Numbered from the stretch's first letter, positions 19,942-31,603 are shown. The stretch is DNA of 64,000 bases from an uncultured Candidatus Binatia bacterium (GCA_958295985.1 OY282432.1:3505001-3569000), one strand, 5' to 3'. Translations and numbers: made by a program. Notes: generated by a model from the letters alone, not told the origin.

Positions 19942-19961
19942 TTTCTGGGACAGGATACTAG
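19942..19961. repeat. Solo right end of the near-palindromic element family (copy D)
   Basis: TTTCTGGGACAGGATACTAG versus TTTCCGGGACAGGACACTAG at the right end of copy A (18/20). Confidence 0.6.
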
Positions 19962-21856
19962 AGGTACCCCCTCTCCTTCAGACAGGCAACGACCTGGTCC
20001 GCGAGTTCTTCCGCGGGGTGGTCGGCGGTCTTCAGCACGATGTCCGGGTTTTCGGGCGGCTCATAGGCCGAGTCGATGCCGGTGAAGTTCCGGATCTCGC
20101 CCGCCCGCGCCTTCTTGTAAAGCCCCTTGGGGTCGCGCCGTTCACAGAGCTCCAGCGGGGCGTCGACGAAGATCTCGACGAATTCGCCTTCCTCGACCAG
20201 CTCGCGCGCCATCCTCCGCTCGTCGCGGAACGGCGAGATGAAGGCCACCAGGACCATCAGGCCGGCGTCGACGAAGAGCTTCGCGATCTCGGCGACGCGA
20301 CGGATGTTCTCGACCCTGTCGGCGTCGGTGAAGCCCAGGTCCCGGTTGATGCCGTGGCGAACGTTGTCGCCGTCCAGGAGGTAGCTGTGGCGCCCCAGGA
20401 CCGCGAGCCTGCGCTCGATGGCGTTGGCCGCGGTCGACTTGCCGGATCCGGAGAGGCCCGTGAGCCACAACACGCAGGGCTTCTGTCCCTTCTGTCCGGC
20501 GCGAAACTCCTTGCCGACGTCGAGGTGCTGCCGCGTCAGGTTGGCGGCCCGGCGCAGACTGAAATCGATCATCCCCGCACCGACGGTGCGGTTGGAGAAG
20601 TGATCGATCAGGATGAAGCCGCCGGTCTCGCGTACCTGCCGATAAGGGTCGAACGCGACGGCCTGGTCCAGCGCGAAATTGCAATACCCGACCTCGTTCA
20701 ACCCCAGCGTCTTGGCGGCCACGTGCTCCTTGGTGTCGATATTGATCCGGTAGCGCAAGTCCGTGACCTGGGCCGTCGTCACCTTGGCGCCGAGCTTCAT
20801 CAGATAACGCCGTTGCGGCAACAGCGGCTCCTCGTCCATCCAGAGCAGCCGGGCGGCGAACTGGTCCGTGGTCCGGGGTCCGTTCTCGGGCGCGGCCAGG
20901 ACGTCGCCGCGGCTGATGTCGATCTCCCCGTCCAGCACCAGGGTCACGGACTGACCGGCCACCGCGGCATCCAGATCGCCCTCATGGGCGACGATACGGG
21001 CCACCGTCGATGCCTTCTCCGACGGGTAGACCTTGACCGTGTCGCCGGGGCGCACGGCGCCCGAGGCCACGGTCCCGCAAAAGCCCCGGAAATCCGGGTT
21101 GGGCCGGTTGACCCATTGCACCGGCATGCGGAAGGGCCGGCATGCGAGGTCGGTGGCGACGTCGACCGTCTCCAGGACTTCCATCAACCCGGGGCCTCGG
21201 TACCAGGGTATCTCCCCGCGGTTCCGCAAGACGTTGGCGCCGGTAAGGGCGGAGATGGGAATGCAGACGGCATCGTCGATGTCGAGCCCATGGGCGAAAT
21301 CGCCATAGCTCCCGGCGATCCTGTTGAAGGTATCCTCGTCCCAGCCCACCAGGTCCATCTTGTTGACCGCCAGAACGAACCGGCGGACACCGAACAGGCT
21401 GGCGATGAAGAGGTGGCGTCGGGTCTGGGTCAGGACGCCCTTGCGGGCGTCCACCAGGATGACCGCCAAGTCCGAGGTGGAGGCGCCGGTGGCGGTGTTG
21501 CGGGTGTACTGCTCGTGACCCGGCGTATCGGCGACGATGAACCTGCGCCGGCCCGTGGCAAAGAAGCGGTAGGCGACGTCGATGGTGATGCCCTGCTCCC
21601 GTTCCGCCTGCAGGCCGTCCACCAGGAGCGCCAGGTCGAGGGCTCCTCCCTGGGTACCCACCGTGCGGCTGTCCGCGGCCAGGGAGGCGAGTTGATCCGC
21701 GAGGATCAGTTCGGAGTCGTAGAGCAGCCGGCCGATCAGGGTAGACTTGCCGTCGTCGACGCTGCCGCAAGTCATGAAACGCAGCAGGTCCTTCTCTTCC
21801 TCCTCCTTCATATGGGCCCGGATATCCTGCACGGGCAGGTCGCGCCGGCAGGCCAT
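19958..21856 (-). CDS. cysNC: Bifunctional sulfate adenylyltransferase subunit 1/adenylylsulfate kinase
   Basis: [29 protein letters not shown], then C-terminal [18 protein letters not shown] kinase; the natural start may be MKEEEEKD at about 21811. Confidence 0.95.
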   Translation of the reverse strand: MACRRDLPVQDIRAHMKEEEEKDLLRFMTCGSVDDGKSTLIGRLLYDSELILADQLASLAADSRTVGTQGGALDLALLVDGLQAEREQGITIDVAYRFFATGRRRFIVADTPGHEQYTRNTATGASTSDLAVILVDARKGVLTQTRRHLFIASLFGVRRFVLAVNKMDLVGWDEDTFNRIAGSYGDFAHGLDIDDAVCIPISALTGANVLRNRGEIPWYRGPGLMEVLETVDVATDLACRPFRMPVQWVNRPNPDFRGFCGTVASGAVRPGDTVKVYPSEKASTVARIVAHEGDLDAAVAGQSVTLVLDGEIDISRGDVLAAPENGPRTTDQFAARLLWMDEEPLLPQRRYLMKLGAKVTTAQVTDLRYRINIDTKEHVAAKTLGLNEVGYCNFALDQAVAFDPYRQVRETGGFILIDHFSNRTVGAGMIDFSLRRAANLTRQHLDVGKEFRAGQKGQKPCVLWLTGLSGSGKSTAANAIERRLAVLGRHSYLLDGDNVRHGINRDLGFTDADRVENIRRVAEIAKLFVDAGLMVLVAFISPFRDERRMARELVEEGEFVEIFVDAPLELCERRDPKGLYKKARAGEIRNFTGIDSAYEPPENPDIVLKTADHPAEELADQVVACLKERGYL

Positions 21857-22767
21857 CAGAAATAGCCCTCCCGCTTCTTCATCTCCATGGAGCCCGTTTG
21901 GTCGTGGTCGATCACGCGACCCTGGCGCTCGGACATCCTTGCGAGCAACGTCTCGAGTATGACGTCCGCCAACGTCGCTGCGGTGGACTCGATGGCGCCC
22001 GTCAGCGGGTAGCAGCCCAGCGTACGGAAGCGCACCGTCTTCGTTTCCGGCTCCTCGCCGCGGGCGAGCGGCAGACGGCCATCCGCCACCATGATCAGAT
22101 TGCCGTCGCGCCGGACCACCGGGCGTGGCTCAGCGAAATAGAGCGGCACGATGGGGATGCCTTCAAGATGGATGTAGTGCCAGATATCGAGTTCGGTCCA
22201 GTTCGACAGCGGGAAGATGCGGATGGACTCGCCCCGGTTCACCCTCGTGTTGTAGAGCCGCCACAGCTCGGGGCGCTGGTTCTTCGGGTCCCAACGGTGG
22301 CCGCTCGTGCGGAAGGAGAATACCCGCTCCTTGGCCCGAGACCTCTCTTCGTCGCGCCTCGCGCCGCCGAACGCGGCATCGAATCCGTGCCCGTCCAGCG
22401 CCTGCCTGAGCGCCTGGGTCTTCATCACCTCGGTGTACAGAGCCGAGCCGTGGCTGAACGGACCTATATCCTTCTCAACCCCTCGCCGGTTGACGTGGAC
22501 GATCAACTCCGTCCCGAGCTCGCTTGCTATACGGTCCCTGAACGCATACGTCTCGGGGAACTTCCAGGTGGTGTCGATATGCAACAGCGGAAACGGCGGT
22601 GCGGCGGGATGGAACGCCTTCCGCGCCAAGTGAAGCATGACCGAGGAGTCCTTGCCTGCCGAATAGAGCATCACCGGACGGCGGAACTCCGACACCGCCT
22701 CGCGCATGATATGGATCGACTCCGCCTCCAGCAAGCGCAGACAGGAAAGGTGTCCGGAACGCGTCAT
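21856..22767 (-). CDS. cysD: Sulfate adenylyltransferase subunit 2
   Basis: [46 protein letters not shown] trimmed to ATG 22767. Confidence 0.95.
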   Translation of the reverse strand: MTRSGHLSCLRLLEAESIHIMREAVSEFRRPVMLYSAGKDSSVMLHLARKAFHPAAPPFPLLHIDTTWKFPETYAFRDRIASELGTELIVHVNRRGVEKDIGPFSHGSALYTEVMKTQALRQALDGHGFDAAFGGARRDEERSRAKERVFSFRTSGHRWDPKNQRPELWRLYNTRVNRGESIRIFPLSNWTELDIWHYIHLEGIPIVPLYFAEPRPVVRRDGNLIMVADGRLPLARGEEPETKTVRFRTLGCYPLTGAIESTAATLADVILETLLARMSERQGRVIDHDQTGSMEMKKREGYF

Positions 22768-22853
22768 GGCAACGTCTTGGAATCCCCTTCCATTGATGCA
22801 GGGGCATCGGTCAAGTGGACGCTCCGGCCCGAGGCATGTGCTTTCCGGGCGCG

Positions 22854-25523
22854 TCAATTCGTGATGATGACGGAGTTGACGGCGGCGGCGGTAAGGGCGA
22901 GGTTCTGGACCAACCCGGCAATCGTTGACCAAATCCTTATCGGAGCGACGCGGTCCGTATCCAGGGGTACGACGATGCTGTCACCCGGCCGAATCTCGGT
23001 ACTGTTGCTCCGCATGAAGAACCGGGAGGCCGCACTACTGGCCACGACGTCACCACTGGCTCGGACAATGTAAATTCTCGCCTTGTCAGCCTTCGCCGAC
23101 ACTCCGCCAGACTTTCGGATGTAGTCATCGCGGTTCAGATCAGGATCGTACAGATGTGAGGTGGAAAGCTGAACCTCGCCGAAGACGGTGACTTCCTGGG
23201 AGATCACTGGAATCAGAAGTTGGTCCCCATCTTTCAGGACAACATCTTTTTCACTGTTGCCCGCCAAAATTGCCGGCAAATCGATGACCATACGACCTGA
23301 CGGCCTCGTGCTGCGGATTCGCGTCAGCAGCGCCTCGCCCGTCGCCAGCCGTTCGACCCCTTCCGCGCTGGCAAGAGCGCTTGAAGCCAGATCCCTCTCA
23401 AGGCGATCGGCCAGTAGCTGGATGTTCCTGTTCTCCCGGTCTCGAAGCTCTCTTCGCAGCAACAGGGCTCCTTCGGGAAATGCATGGTCCGTGAGGCCAC
23501 CGGCCCGCCGCAAGAGGCTGGACAGGCGTTCATTCCTGCGTATCGAGTAGTTACCCGGGAAATTCACCTCGCCTCTCGCGCTAACAGTGTCTTCTCCCCA
23601 CTGCCAGTGAACTACCGTCTCGATACGGAGTCGATCATGAGGTCTGATTAGGATGTCGGCTGCGGGGTCGCCCGCAAGGACACCCGCGAGATCAACCTTG
23701 ATGACACTCGTTTGCCGGTATTTGTTTCCAACAATCCGGTAACGCGTCATCTCCGCATCGATTTTGTAAGCGCCCGTGTACAACCCTCCGCCGGCACGGA
23801 TGAGATCGCTGACGCGCATCCCCTTCTCTATCAGATAGCGGCCCGGAGCCTTTACTCTCCCCCCCACCCAGACGACCGGCGGCAGTTCATCGGATCCTAG
23901 CTGAAGCCGAACCTCTTTCCACAGTTTGTCCATGACGTGTGCCCTGCCCACAGGTCCTCTGGGGAAAACGTGGACCGTATCCCGTGCAAGCAACATGACG
24001 TCGGCCGCTGTCCGGGGCATCCGCCACCCCGCTTCGAGATCTGCGGACAACACGTCGATTCGGCCGTTGGGTCGGAGCTGTCTGCGGATGAGCACGTAAT
24101 GCAGATCGGCCTCGGGCTTCAATGCTTCGGCAGTGGGAAACAAGTCCGTCAGCGACATGCCCGGCCTCCACTGGTAAAGCCCCGGCTGCTGCACATGACC
24201 CGACAGCCGTATCGAGTGATGCAACTGGTCGAGCCTTGGAGGGACCTGTACGATGTCCCCGTTCTCGATCGTTTCCCTGTCGGTGCTTTCCCATCCGACC
24301 TGTCGAACCGAGATACCTTCCGGGTCCATGCGCGTCACCTTGACCGATGTCGTATCCGCCGTTGCCAGGGCGCCTCCGGCCAGTGCGACCGCATCGGCGA
24401 CCGTGATCTTGCCCCGGATTTCGTAGATGGCCGGTCGCGTCACCTCGCCGTAGACCGCTACCGTGTGTCCCGCAGGCGGTACGAAGACGACGTCACCCGG
24501 TTTTAACCGCACGTCGCCTCGGGTGTCCCCGCGCAGGAGGAGATCGTAGAGATCAAGGGTGGAAACGGTGTGGCCATTCCGCCTGATCTCGATCCGCCTG
24601 AGTGAGCCGATCTTCCTGATGCCGCCGCTGATAAAGAGCGCGTTGGTCACGGTGGAAAGACCACTCACGGTATAGCGCCCAGGCCGCTTGACGTCACCGA
24701 GGACAAAAACGCGGATGGCCCGAAGCTCGCCCAGCGTCACACTGACCCGCACTCCGATCATCCCTTCCGTGACTCGGAGCGCGACTTCTCTCCTCAACGA
24801 TTCGAAACTCAAGCCCGCCACGGAGACCGGCCCGATCTCGGGGAAGTTGATCACGCCGTCACGGTCCACCACCAGTTCGTATTCCGCATTTCTGTTGCCG
24901 AAGAGCTGCAAATTGATGTTATCACCGGGACCGATGACGTAGTCTACCGGTACCGGGACATCGGTGGCCGGAGCGAAGGTGGTGCGTGCGTTTCGAAAGA
25001 GATCGTAACCAAACCTCTTCAGAGCATCGACGCCCCTTGGATCGAGCGGCAACAACGTCATGGACACTCCGACGTCTGAGAGGGCAGGCTCCGCGCGAAG
25101 CCTGACGACCGCCTGATCAGTGTCGAGCCCTGCCAGATGAACGGGAGGAAAACCGGGAAGGTGGAGGAAGCCCGAGTCGTCGAGTCGATAGGGGTTTTCT
25201 TGATTCAGAAGCTCCTTGGTTTTGACATGGCCACCGTCTCCGAATCGAATAACGACGGTTGCGCCGGGCATGAGCCGTGGTATCTTGGGTCTTTCGGACA
25301 ACACGGATTCGTTGGACAACACAGGCTGCTGACCCTGTCTTCCCGGTTCAGTTTGTCTTAGTTGCTTCCGGACCTCTTGCTGCAACACCCTCCGCTGAGA
25401 ATTTATCACCTCCCTCAGGGCCTCAGATGTGAGAACTTGAGCGCTTGCCACCGTAGCGTCACACGCGATCATCGCGAGGAGCAACGCAGATATCCAGCCC
25501 ACCCGTTGTCGCAAACGGCTCAT
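22854..25523 (-). CDS. Polysaccharide export protein with several SLBB domains (Wza-like)
   Basis: Signal peptide-like N-terminus; [43 protein letters not shown]; repeated SLBB-type segments. Confidence 0.9.
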   Translation of the reverse strand: MSRLRQRVGWISALLLAMIACDATVASAQVLTSEALREVINSQRRVLQQEVRKQLRQTEPGRQGQQPVLSNESVLSERPKIPRLMPGATVVIRFGDGGHVKTKELLNQENPYRLDDSGFLHLPGFPPVHLAGLDTDQAVVRLRAEPALSDVGVSMTLLPLDPRGVDALKRFGYDLFRNARTTFAPATDVPVPVDYVIGPGDNINLQLFGNRNAEYELVVDRDGVINFPEIGPVSVAGLSFESLRREVALRVTEGMIGVRVSVTLGELRAIRVFVLGDVKRPGRYTVSGLSTVTNALFISGGIRKIGSLRRIEIRRNGHTVSTLDLYDLLLRGDTRGDVRLKPGDVVFVPPAGHTVAVYGEVTRPAIYEIRGKITVADAVALAGGALATADTTSVKVTRMDPEGISVRQVGWESTDRETIENGDIVQVPPRLDQLHHSIRLSGHVQQPGLYQWRPGMSLTDLFPTAEALKPEADLHYVLIRRQLRPNGRIDVLSADLEAGWRMPRTAADVMLLARDTVHVFPRGPVGRAHVMDKLWKEVRLQLGSDELPPVVWVGGRVKAPGRYLIEKGMRVSDLIRAGGGLYTGAYKIDAEMTRYRIVGNKYRQTSVIKVDLAGVLAGDPAADILIRPHDRLRIETVVHWQWGEDTVSARGEVNFPGNYSIRRNERLSSLLRRAGGLTDHAFPEGALLLRRELRDRENRNIQLLADRLERDLASSALASAEGVERLATGEALLTRIRSTRPSGRMVIDLPAILAGNSEKDVVLKDGDQLLIPVISQEVTVFGEVQLSTSHLYDPDLNRDDYIRKSGGVSAKADKARIYIVRASGDVVASSAASRFFMRSNSTEIRPGDSIVVPLDTDRVAPIRIWSTIAGLVQNLALTAAAVNSVIITN

Positions 25524-25551
25524 GGGTCTCCTCTCCTTCCCTTTGAACTCA

Positions 25552-27021
25552 TCAGAAATCCCTTCGCCAGCGGACGTAACCCCGCGCATCCGTCTTCCCG
25601 CGCCCGTTATTCAAACGAAGCCGGTCGAACCCGGCTCCCAACTCGAAACGCCCCCAGCGGGTATCACGCCGGTGAAATACCTCCAGGTTCGTAAGCCTCT
25701 TCATGCCCTTCAGGACCGGCTGCGTCGTGCCGCCCCGGTTCAACCTGGCATGGCGCAGCACTCCACCCCATTCGTGGCCCCGTTCGGTGATCACGAGACC
25801 ACCCAAGGAGACGCCGCCGGCGTCTCCCCCAAGAGAAGAGCCGATGCTTCGACCCCGGTAGCGATACCCCGTCTTGTAAATCGAGTGACGGTAGGCGCAG
25901 TTGAATTTCCTGTAACCCCCAAAGTTGCACGTGGTATCGGTGGCCTCGGCGTATACCAGAAAGCCCTTATCGCCCCACTGCCCCAGGTACTCGACACCGA
26001 TCAAACCAAGCCATTTGCCGGGCAGTCCACGACTCGACCCATCCCCGGCCGCCACCTGCCCGTAGAGCGCATGGGGAAGATAGCGGAAAGGCAGGGCATG
26101 GCGAAAGCTCGCGCCGGCCATCCCGTGCTCGTTCTCTCGCGCCAAGTTGCGATCTCCTACACTATCCCTCCCGATGAGAAGAAGGTTCCCGAACGCGCCG
26201 ATGCCGCAGGCGCGGCCACGGCCGCAAAGCAGGGCCGTACGTTCAAGGCCGATCTCGAGCCCAGGCAAGGGCTTGAAGTTGAATTGCCAACCGAAAAACA
26301 GGGCATGGGGAACCTCCCGCCTGCCTTCCAGCAGCCCCAGTACCACGCTTGTGCTCCAGGGACCCATCCAACTCAACCCTTTCGTCTCGAAAGGGTCAGG
26401 AAAATTGCGTTGAACGGAGAGGGCCGGGATCGGACGAGCATTAGTTGACAGGATCAAGCTACCGTCCCAACCCGGACCCCACCAGCGATCCACCGCACCG
26501 ACGGCGACCATCCAGTTGCCGACGACGAAGGCCAGATAGGAACCATCCAGACGAAACTCCTTATCGTCCAGTGATTCGCCTCTCGTCGCGGTGACCTCCA
26601 ATCGCGCAGCCGCGCGTTTGTCGATCCAATCGACCTTGGCCGCGGCTTCCACGCCACCGCGCGGCGCGTCGAGGAAACTCCTCAACCGGACCGGCTTCGC
26701 AGCGATCGCAAGCTCGCTTTCGAGCATCGGCTCGCGCACCCGCGTCTCGTATCCTATCTGCCACTTGACCCGGGCCATCGCCGCGGATTCGGCCTTGCTC
26801 AGCCGGGCTCTGTCCTTGAAGTCCCCGATATCCCGAGCAACGCTTCCCCATGGTATGGGCCACGCCATCATGGGCGTGGAAACCACCTCTGCATCGGCCA
26901 AAAGCTGGAGGTCATACCGGAGCGCCCAGTCTCCGGGGTCGATCCAGGGACCCGCCAAAGCCGCCTTGCAAGGCAAGGCGCCCATCACGAGCAAACCATA
27001 TATCACGAGTGTCCGGATCAC
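25552..27021 (-). CDS. Capsule assembly Wzi family protein
   Basis: GPWIDPGDWALRYDLQLLADAEVVSTPMMAWPIPWGSVARD...; adjacent to the SLBB export gene. Confidence 0.85.
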   Translation of the reverse strand: MIRTLVIYGLLVMGALPCKAALAGPWIDPGDWALRYDLQLLADAEVVSTPMMAWPIPWGSVARDIGDFKDRARLSKAESAAMARVKWQIGYETRVREPMLESELAIAAKPVRLRSFLDAPRGGVEAAAKVDWIDKRAAARLEVTATRGESLDDKEFRLDGSYLAFVVGNWMVAVGAVDRWWGPGWDGSLILSTNARPIPALSVQRNFPDPFETKGLSWMGPWSTSVVLGLLEGRREVPHALFFGWQFNFKPLPGLEIGLERTALLCGRGRACGIGAFGNLLLIGRDSVGDRNLARENEHGMAGASFRHALPFRYLPHALYGQVAAGDGSSRGLPGKWLGLIGVEYLGQWGDKGFLVYAEATDTTCNFGGYRKFNCAYRHSIYKTGYRYRGRSIGSSLGGDAGGVSLGGLVITERGHEWGGVLRHARLNRGGTTQPVLKGMKRLTNLEVFHRRDTRWGRFELGAGFDRLRLNNGRGKTDARGYVRWRRDF

Positions 27022-27441
27022 GATCCATCAAGAGAACCGGCTATCCCTGGCGCACACGAACTCTCCGGTCACCGCACGAGTTGCTCGAACGTCTCCGCCC
27101 ACGAATCGCTGGTTGCACTCACCGATAATGCCCCCGTTCGGACGATGCGTCCTGCCCAAGGAACACGTCCCCGAGGGCCGTGCCTCCCCCTTCGCCGCGG
27201 CGGCTGCAACCCACGAGGACAGCGTAGAAATAACAACCACGGCCGTCAAAATCAACTGATAGAAGGACGGCCGCCGGAATCCAGGCAGCCCAATGCTTGA
27301 CACTTTGGAGCAGATGACGTTAGTTACAGCGAAACAAGCCCGTATCGGACAGGGTTGACTCCCCCGGTCAGATCCTTTCTTCATACACGGCACATCCCTT
27401 TGTTTTCTTGAACTTCGACGACTGGGGCCGGGATCAGTTCA

Positions 27442-28347
27442 ATGGCGGTGAGCAACGCAAGTAACCGCAGTTACGATACGGGGCAGCCGAACCTCCTGTA
27501 TTACTGGTACATACTCAAACGGGCAAAGCTGCTTCTACTGAGTGTGACGGTGGCCTTCGGATTGCTCGGAGCGGGCACCGCTCTGGTCACACAAAAGGTC
27601 TATGAGGCGGCTGTCATCATAGTACCGGCCGAAGACAAGAACCGAAGATCTGGTGGCTCAGCTGCGATATCCAGATTATTGGGCGGTTCGGCTGGAGGGC
27701 TGCTCAGTGCTCTCGTCGGTCCCGGGCAAACCTCCTCGGAGGCGTTGGCGACCTTGAAGTCCCGCGGTTTCATAACGCGCTTCATCAAGGACGGGAACCT
27801 CCTGACGAAGTTGTACAGACCCGCTGCCTTTGATCGGGACGATCCGCGTGATGTTCCCACCCTGCACGACGCCTACAGGAAGTTCAAGCGGGCTCTCGTA
27901 ATCGAAGAGAAACCGAAGGAGCAGATCATCAGGGTGAAGATTCATTGGAAGGATCCTGTCATTGCGGCTGATTGGGCTAATTCCTTGATATCCAAGCTCA
28001 ATACCGAGCTTCGGAACCTGGCCATTGCAGAGTCCGCCAAGAGAATCGAATACCTGAATCGGGAGCTCGAGAAGACCAGCATCCTACCTCTCCAACAATC
28101 GATCTACCGGCTGATCGAGGCTCAAACGCATTCCATCATGATCGCGGAAACACGTGAGGATTACGCCTTCAAGGTCATCGACCCTGCCGTACCCGCTGAT
28201 CTGGACCGCTTCATTCGACCCCGGCGCCAATTAATGGTGCTGGTATCAGCGATGATGGGCTTCGCCATCGCCAGCTTTACGGCTATCTGGCGCGACTACT
28301 TCCGCAGACTGAAGGATGAAGACCAGATCGAACGACGGTCATCTTGA
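27442..28347 (+). CDS. Wzz/chain-length determinant family protein
   Basis: YYWYILKRAKLLLLSVTVAFGLLGAGTALVTQKVYEAAVIIVPAED...; C-terminal TM; no kinase domain. Confidence 0.85.
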   Translation: MAVSNASNRSYDTGQPNLLYYWYILKRAKLLLLSVTVAFGLLGAGTALVTQKVYEAAVIIVPAEDKNRRSGGSAAISRLLGGSAGGLLSALVGPGQTSSEALATLKSRGFITRFIKDGNLLTKLYRPAAFDRDDPRDVPTLHDAYRKFKRALVIEEKPKEQIIRVKIHWKDPVIAADWANSLISKLNTELRNLAIAESAKRIEYLNRELEKTSILPLQQSIYRLIEAQTHSIMIAETREDYAFKVIDPAVPADLDRFIRPRRQLMVLVSAMMGFAIASFTAIWRDYFRRLKDEDQIERRSS

Positions 28348-28349
28348 TA

Positions 28350-29310
28350 CCGGCCCTGGAGGAACAGTACTTTCACAGCCTTCCATCGGCCTCGCCGGCC
28401 GGCAACAAGTGCTTGACGTCAAAGACTACGCTTCGTTGCCTTGCCTCGCCGTCCTGGCCGCAACACGGCGGCTTTCCGAATGCCCGAATCCGCTCCACGC
28501 CAAGCGCCCGGAACACCTCGTGGGCAACGGCGACGACCACGGCATCGTACCTTCCCGGCGCGGGGTCGTCGACGAGCGCGACCGGTAAGTCGGCCTCGGT
28601 CTTCGCAATCCAGGGGTCGAACACGTCAACCGTGGCCTCCTGAGCCTCCAGAGACGCCACCAAGTCGGCGACCTTGGTATTGCGCACGTCCGGACAGTTT
28701 TCCTTGAAGGCGAAACCGAGCACCAGAATGCGCGCCTGTCCACGAAAGCCAGCGTCTCAGGCGTCGACCCGGCGGTCACCTTGACGATGTCCTGCAGGCG
28801 ATGCGTTTTATCCGCGGGGTTGATCCGCTCCGGGCTATAACCGGCGAAGAAATCGCGGTTGAACACCATCCCCGACTCCGCTTCGATGAGCGGCACACAC
28901 ACCTCCTCGGTGGCGCCCGAACACCGTGGACTCGAAGACTGCCACACCGCCGGGCTTGATCGCCCGACCGATCAAGCGGCTGGCTGACTCCAACGCAGCC
29001 AGGTCCGGACGATGGCGCGCGTCGACGGGCGTCGACACGGCTACGACGAACACTTCACAGCCCTTGGGGCTGGCGGGGTCGGCAGTGAACCTGAGCCGGC
29101 GGGAGCAGGCCAGTTCCGCGGCATCTGTTTCCCGTGTGGCGTCGACGCCCTGGATAAGCTCGGCAACGCGGCAAGCGTCGAGGTCGAAGCCCGCGTTTCG
29201 AACCGCTTGCCGAACTCCACCGCCAGCGGCAGACCGACGTAACCGAGGCCGAGCACGCCGACCACGGTGTCGTCGGTGGGCAGGTTGGAGTGGCCGGGAC
29301 GTTTCAGCAT
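28350..29310 (-). pseudogene. Nucleotide-sugar (UDP-GlcNAc/ManNAc-type) dehydrogenase, frameshifted and shortened
   Basis: Pieces in different frames: VVGVLGLGYVGLPLAVEFGKRF (29041-29310), VFVVAVSTPVDARHRPDLAALESASRLI (28835-29053), GFAFKENCPDVRNTKVADLVASL (28373-28723). Confidence 0.85.
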
Positions 29311-29357
29311 GGCGTCAATCTAGCATTGGGGTGGTTAAATGCCAGTCCTTTGAGACC

Positions 29358-29700
29358 CAGGTAGTCCCAGAAAATCAGACAGGTTGCTAAGGTGTATTCC
29401 CCTAGTCGAAGCCATGGAACTCGTCGACGGCTCCGCGGCTCAACGGGTCATCGGAACTTGGATGGACTTCTACAACACCGCCACGGGGCCCCATTCCTCC
29501 GTCGGCGGCGCTACCCGCCGCCGAGCTTACGAAAACGGCGGGCCGCTGGATCGGACGGATCAGCCCCAACGCTCACCCGCCCTTCCACCGGCTCAACAAG
29601 AACAGCAAGATATGATAAACCAGACTCTGGCGGCATGGGGATCAACCCGGAATACACCTTATTTCTGCCGCCCCCCTGTCCTATAAACCGGGACCACCTC
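29358..29700 (+). mobile_element. Internally deleted IS3-family derivative (both ends plus orfB 3' end)
   Basis: Left GTAGTCCCAGAAAATCAGACAGGTTGCTAAGGTGTATTCC; orfB tail AAQRVIGTWMDFYNTATGPHSSVGGAT; right GGAATACACCTTATTTCTGCCGCCCCCCTGTCCTATAAACCGGGACCACCTC; all match the 55.5 kb IS. Confidence 0.85.
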
Positions 29701-29799
29701 CCTTTTTGGTTCCGGCTATGCCGGGTTAGGGGTACGGTAGGAGGCCGGAGGTAATAGCTATACGGGCCGTTGACGATGACTTCGGACGGGAGGGGAAAC

Positions 29800-30582
29800 A
29801 TGAAGATAGGCATCGTGGGTTTAGGCGTAGTTGGCTCGGCCGTCAGACACGGGTTTAGAAGGCTGGGGCACAGCGTGACGGTGCACGACATCAAGCTGGA
29901 CACCCGGCTTGATGACTTGCAGGACATGGAAATCACTTTTATTTGTGTTCCAACTCCACAATCGAAAAGCGGTCGCGTGGACACAAGCATTGTAAGAGAA
30001 GTGGTCAGAGATTTATTGGGGAGACTCGATTACAAGGGTATCGTAGCGATAAAGTCAACCGTCGAACCCGGCACTACCGAAGCATTGATGAATGAATATT
30101 CAGGTCACAGAATTTGTTTTGTTCCGGAGTTTCTACGTGAAAGGTGCGCGATTTCCGATTTTATCGACGGCCATGAATTGTGTATTATCGGTACATACGA
30201 TAGCCAAGTTTATGATCTCGTGAAAACAGCACACGGTCCCTATCCAAGGTATTTTGCCCGACTCTCACCCACGGAGGCAGAGGTTTCGAAATACTTCAGC
30301 AATACCTATCATGCCATGCTGATCACGTTCGCCAACGCTTTTTATCAGATATGTGAAAGAATGGGGGCGGACTACACGACCATGAAAAATGCCATCACCA
30401 AGCTAAAATCGATTGGCGATCACTATTTGGATTGCAACAGGGAGTTGAGAGGGTTCGGCGGTGCATGCTTGCCCAAAGATACACATGCCATTATCGCTCT
30501 AGTAGAACAACTCGGCCTGGACATCGATATTTTGCGAGCGATTACTTCTGATAACGCCAAGTACCCAAAGAGTGTGTTGTAG
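29800..30582 (+). CDS. UDP-glucose/GDP-mannose dehydrogenase family protein
   Basis: MKIGIVGLGVVGSAVRHGFRRLGHSVTVHDIK...ICVPTPQ...SKYFSNTYHAMLITFANAFYQIC; lower GC than the flanks. Confidence 0.85.
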   Translation: MKIGIVGLGVVGSAVRHGFRRLGHSVTVHDIKLDTRLDDLQDMEITFICVPTPQSKSGRVDTSIVREVVRDLLGRLDYKGIVAIKSTVEPGTTEALMNEYSGHRICFVPEFLRERCAISDFIDGHELCIIGTYDSQVYDLVKTAHGPYPRYFARLSPTEAEVSKYFSNTYHAMLITFANAFYQICERMGADYTTMKNAITKLKSIGDHYLDCNRELRGFGGACLPKDTHAIIALVEQLGLDIDILRAITSDNAKYPKSVL

Positions 30583-30599
30583 CGGTCTGAGAATTAGCC

Positions 30600-31598
30600 A
30601 TGAAGGTACTTGTAACGGGATCAGAAGGTTCGTTGATGCAGCAAGTTGTTCCCCTTTTGTTGGAGCAGGGATTGGATGTCGTTGGGGTCGATAATTTTGT
30701 CCGTTACGGCGTTATAGAAAGACAAAGAGATTATGAATTTACTCAAGGTGACCTCACGGACGGCACTTTCGTCGATGGACTGATGAAGGGTGTGGATGGG
30801 GTGATACAGGGGGCAGCGCTGATCTATGGAGTTGCCGGATTTCATCAGTATCCAGCCGATATCCTCTCCAAGGACATGGTGTTGCACCAGAACATACTCT
30901 GGTCCATGCATAAGCACCAAGTCGAGAAGATCGCTTACATCAGTTCTTCCATGGTCTACGAGCGCTGCTCAATACACCCGAGCTCGGAAGAGATGGTGAT
31001 GGAGTCGTTGATTCCTTCGACCGACTATGGACTCAGCAAGTTGGTTGGGGAAAGATTGGTGCGGGCATTCCATCGGCAATACGGTATCAAATACGTGATC
31101 TGGCGGCCCTTTAACATCATTACCCCTTACGAAACAGGAGAAAAAATACAAGGGATGAGTCACGTGTTCGCGGACTTTATTCGCAATATTGTCGGTTTGC
31201 AGAAGAATCCTCTGCCCATCATCGGTACTGGGGATCAAGTGCGTTGCTTCACCTGGATCGAGGACGTTGCTGCCGCCATCGCGGATTATTCTTTCGATGG
31301 GAGGACGGATAACGAGGCCTTTAATTTGGGCAATCAGGAGCCCATCACCATGAAGGAACTAGCGTTATTGATATATGGAACCGCCAAAGAAATGTCCTTA
31401 TTGCCACCTGAAACCGATGAGTTGTCCTTTGAGACTCTCGAGGAGTATGGAGATGATGTCGTAACTCGAGTACCTGACGTTGCCAAGGCTGAGCAATTGT
31501 TGGGCTGGAAGGCCCAGGTCAAGGTCCGGGAATCCGTTCGTCATTGTTTGGAACGGATCAAGTTGCAGCTCGACCAAGGTACCAACGAAGTCGAGTAG
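30600..31598 (+). CDS. NAD-dependent epimerase/dehydratase
   Basis: MKVLVTGSEGSLMQQVVPLLLEQGLDVVGVDNF...; DYGLSKLVGERLV (YxxxK). Confidence 0.88.
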   Translation: MKVLVTGSEGSLMQQVVPLLLEQGLDVVGVDNFVRYGVIERQRDYEFTQGDLTDGTFVDGLMKGVDGVIQGAALIYGVAGFHQYPADILSKDMVLHQNILWSMHKHQVEKIAYISSSMVYERCSIHPSSEEMVMESLIPSTDYGLSKLVGERLVRAFHRQYGIKYVIWRPFNIITPYETGEKIQGMSHVFADFIRNIVGLQKNPLPIIGTGDQVRCFTWIEDVAAAIADYSFDGRTDNEAFNLGNQEPITMKELALLIYGTAKEMSLLPPETDELSFETLEEYGDDVVTRVPDVAKAEQLLGWKAQVKVRESVRHCLERIKLQLDQGTNEVE

Positions 31599-31603
31599 TA
31601 TCC

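Noticed and set aside
20018-21865. 615 aa plus-strand ORF antisense to cysNC
   Set aside because: Same antisense GC-rich artefact; cysNC is unambiguous
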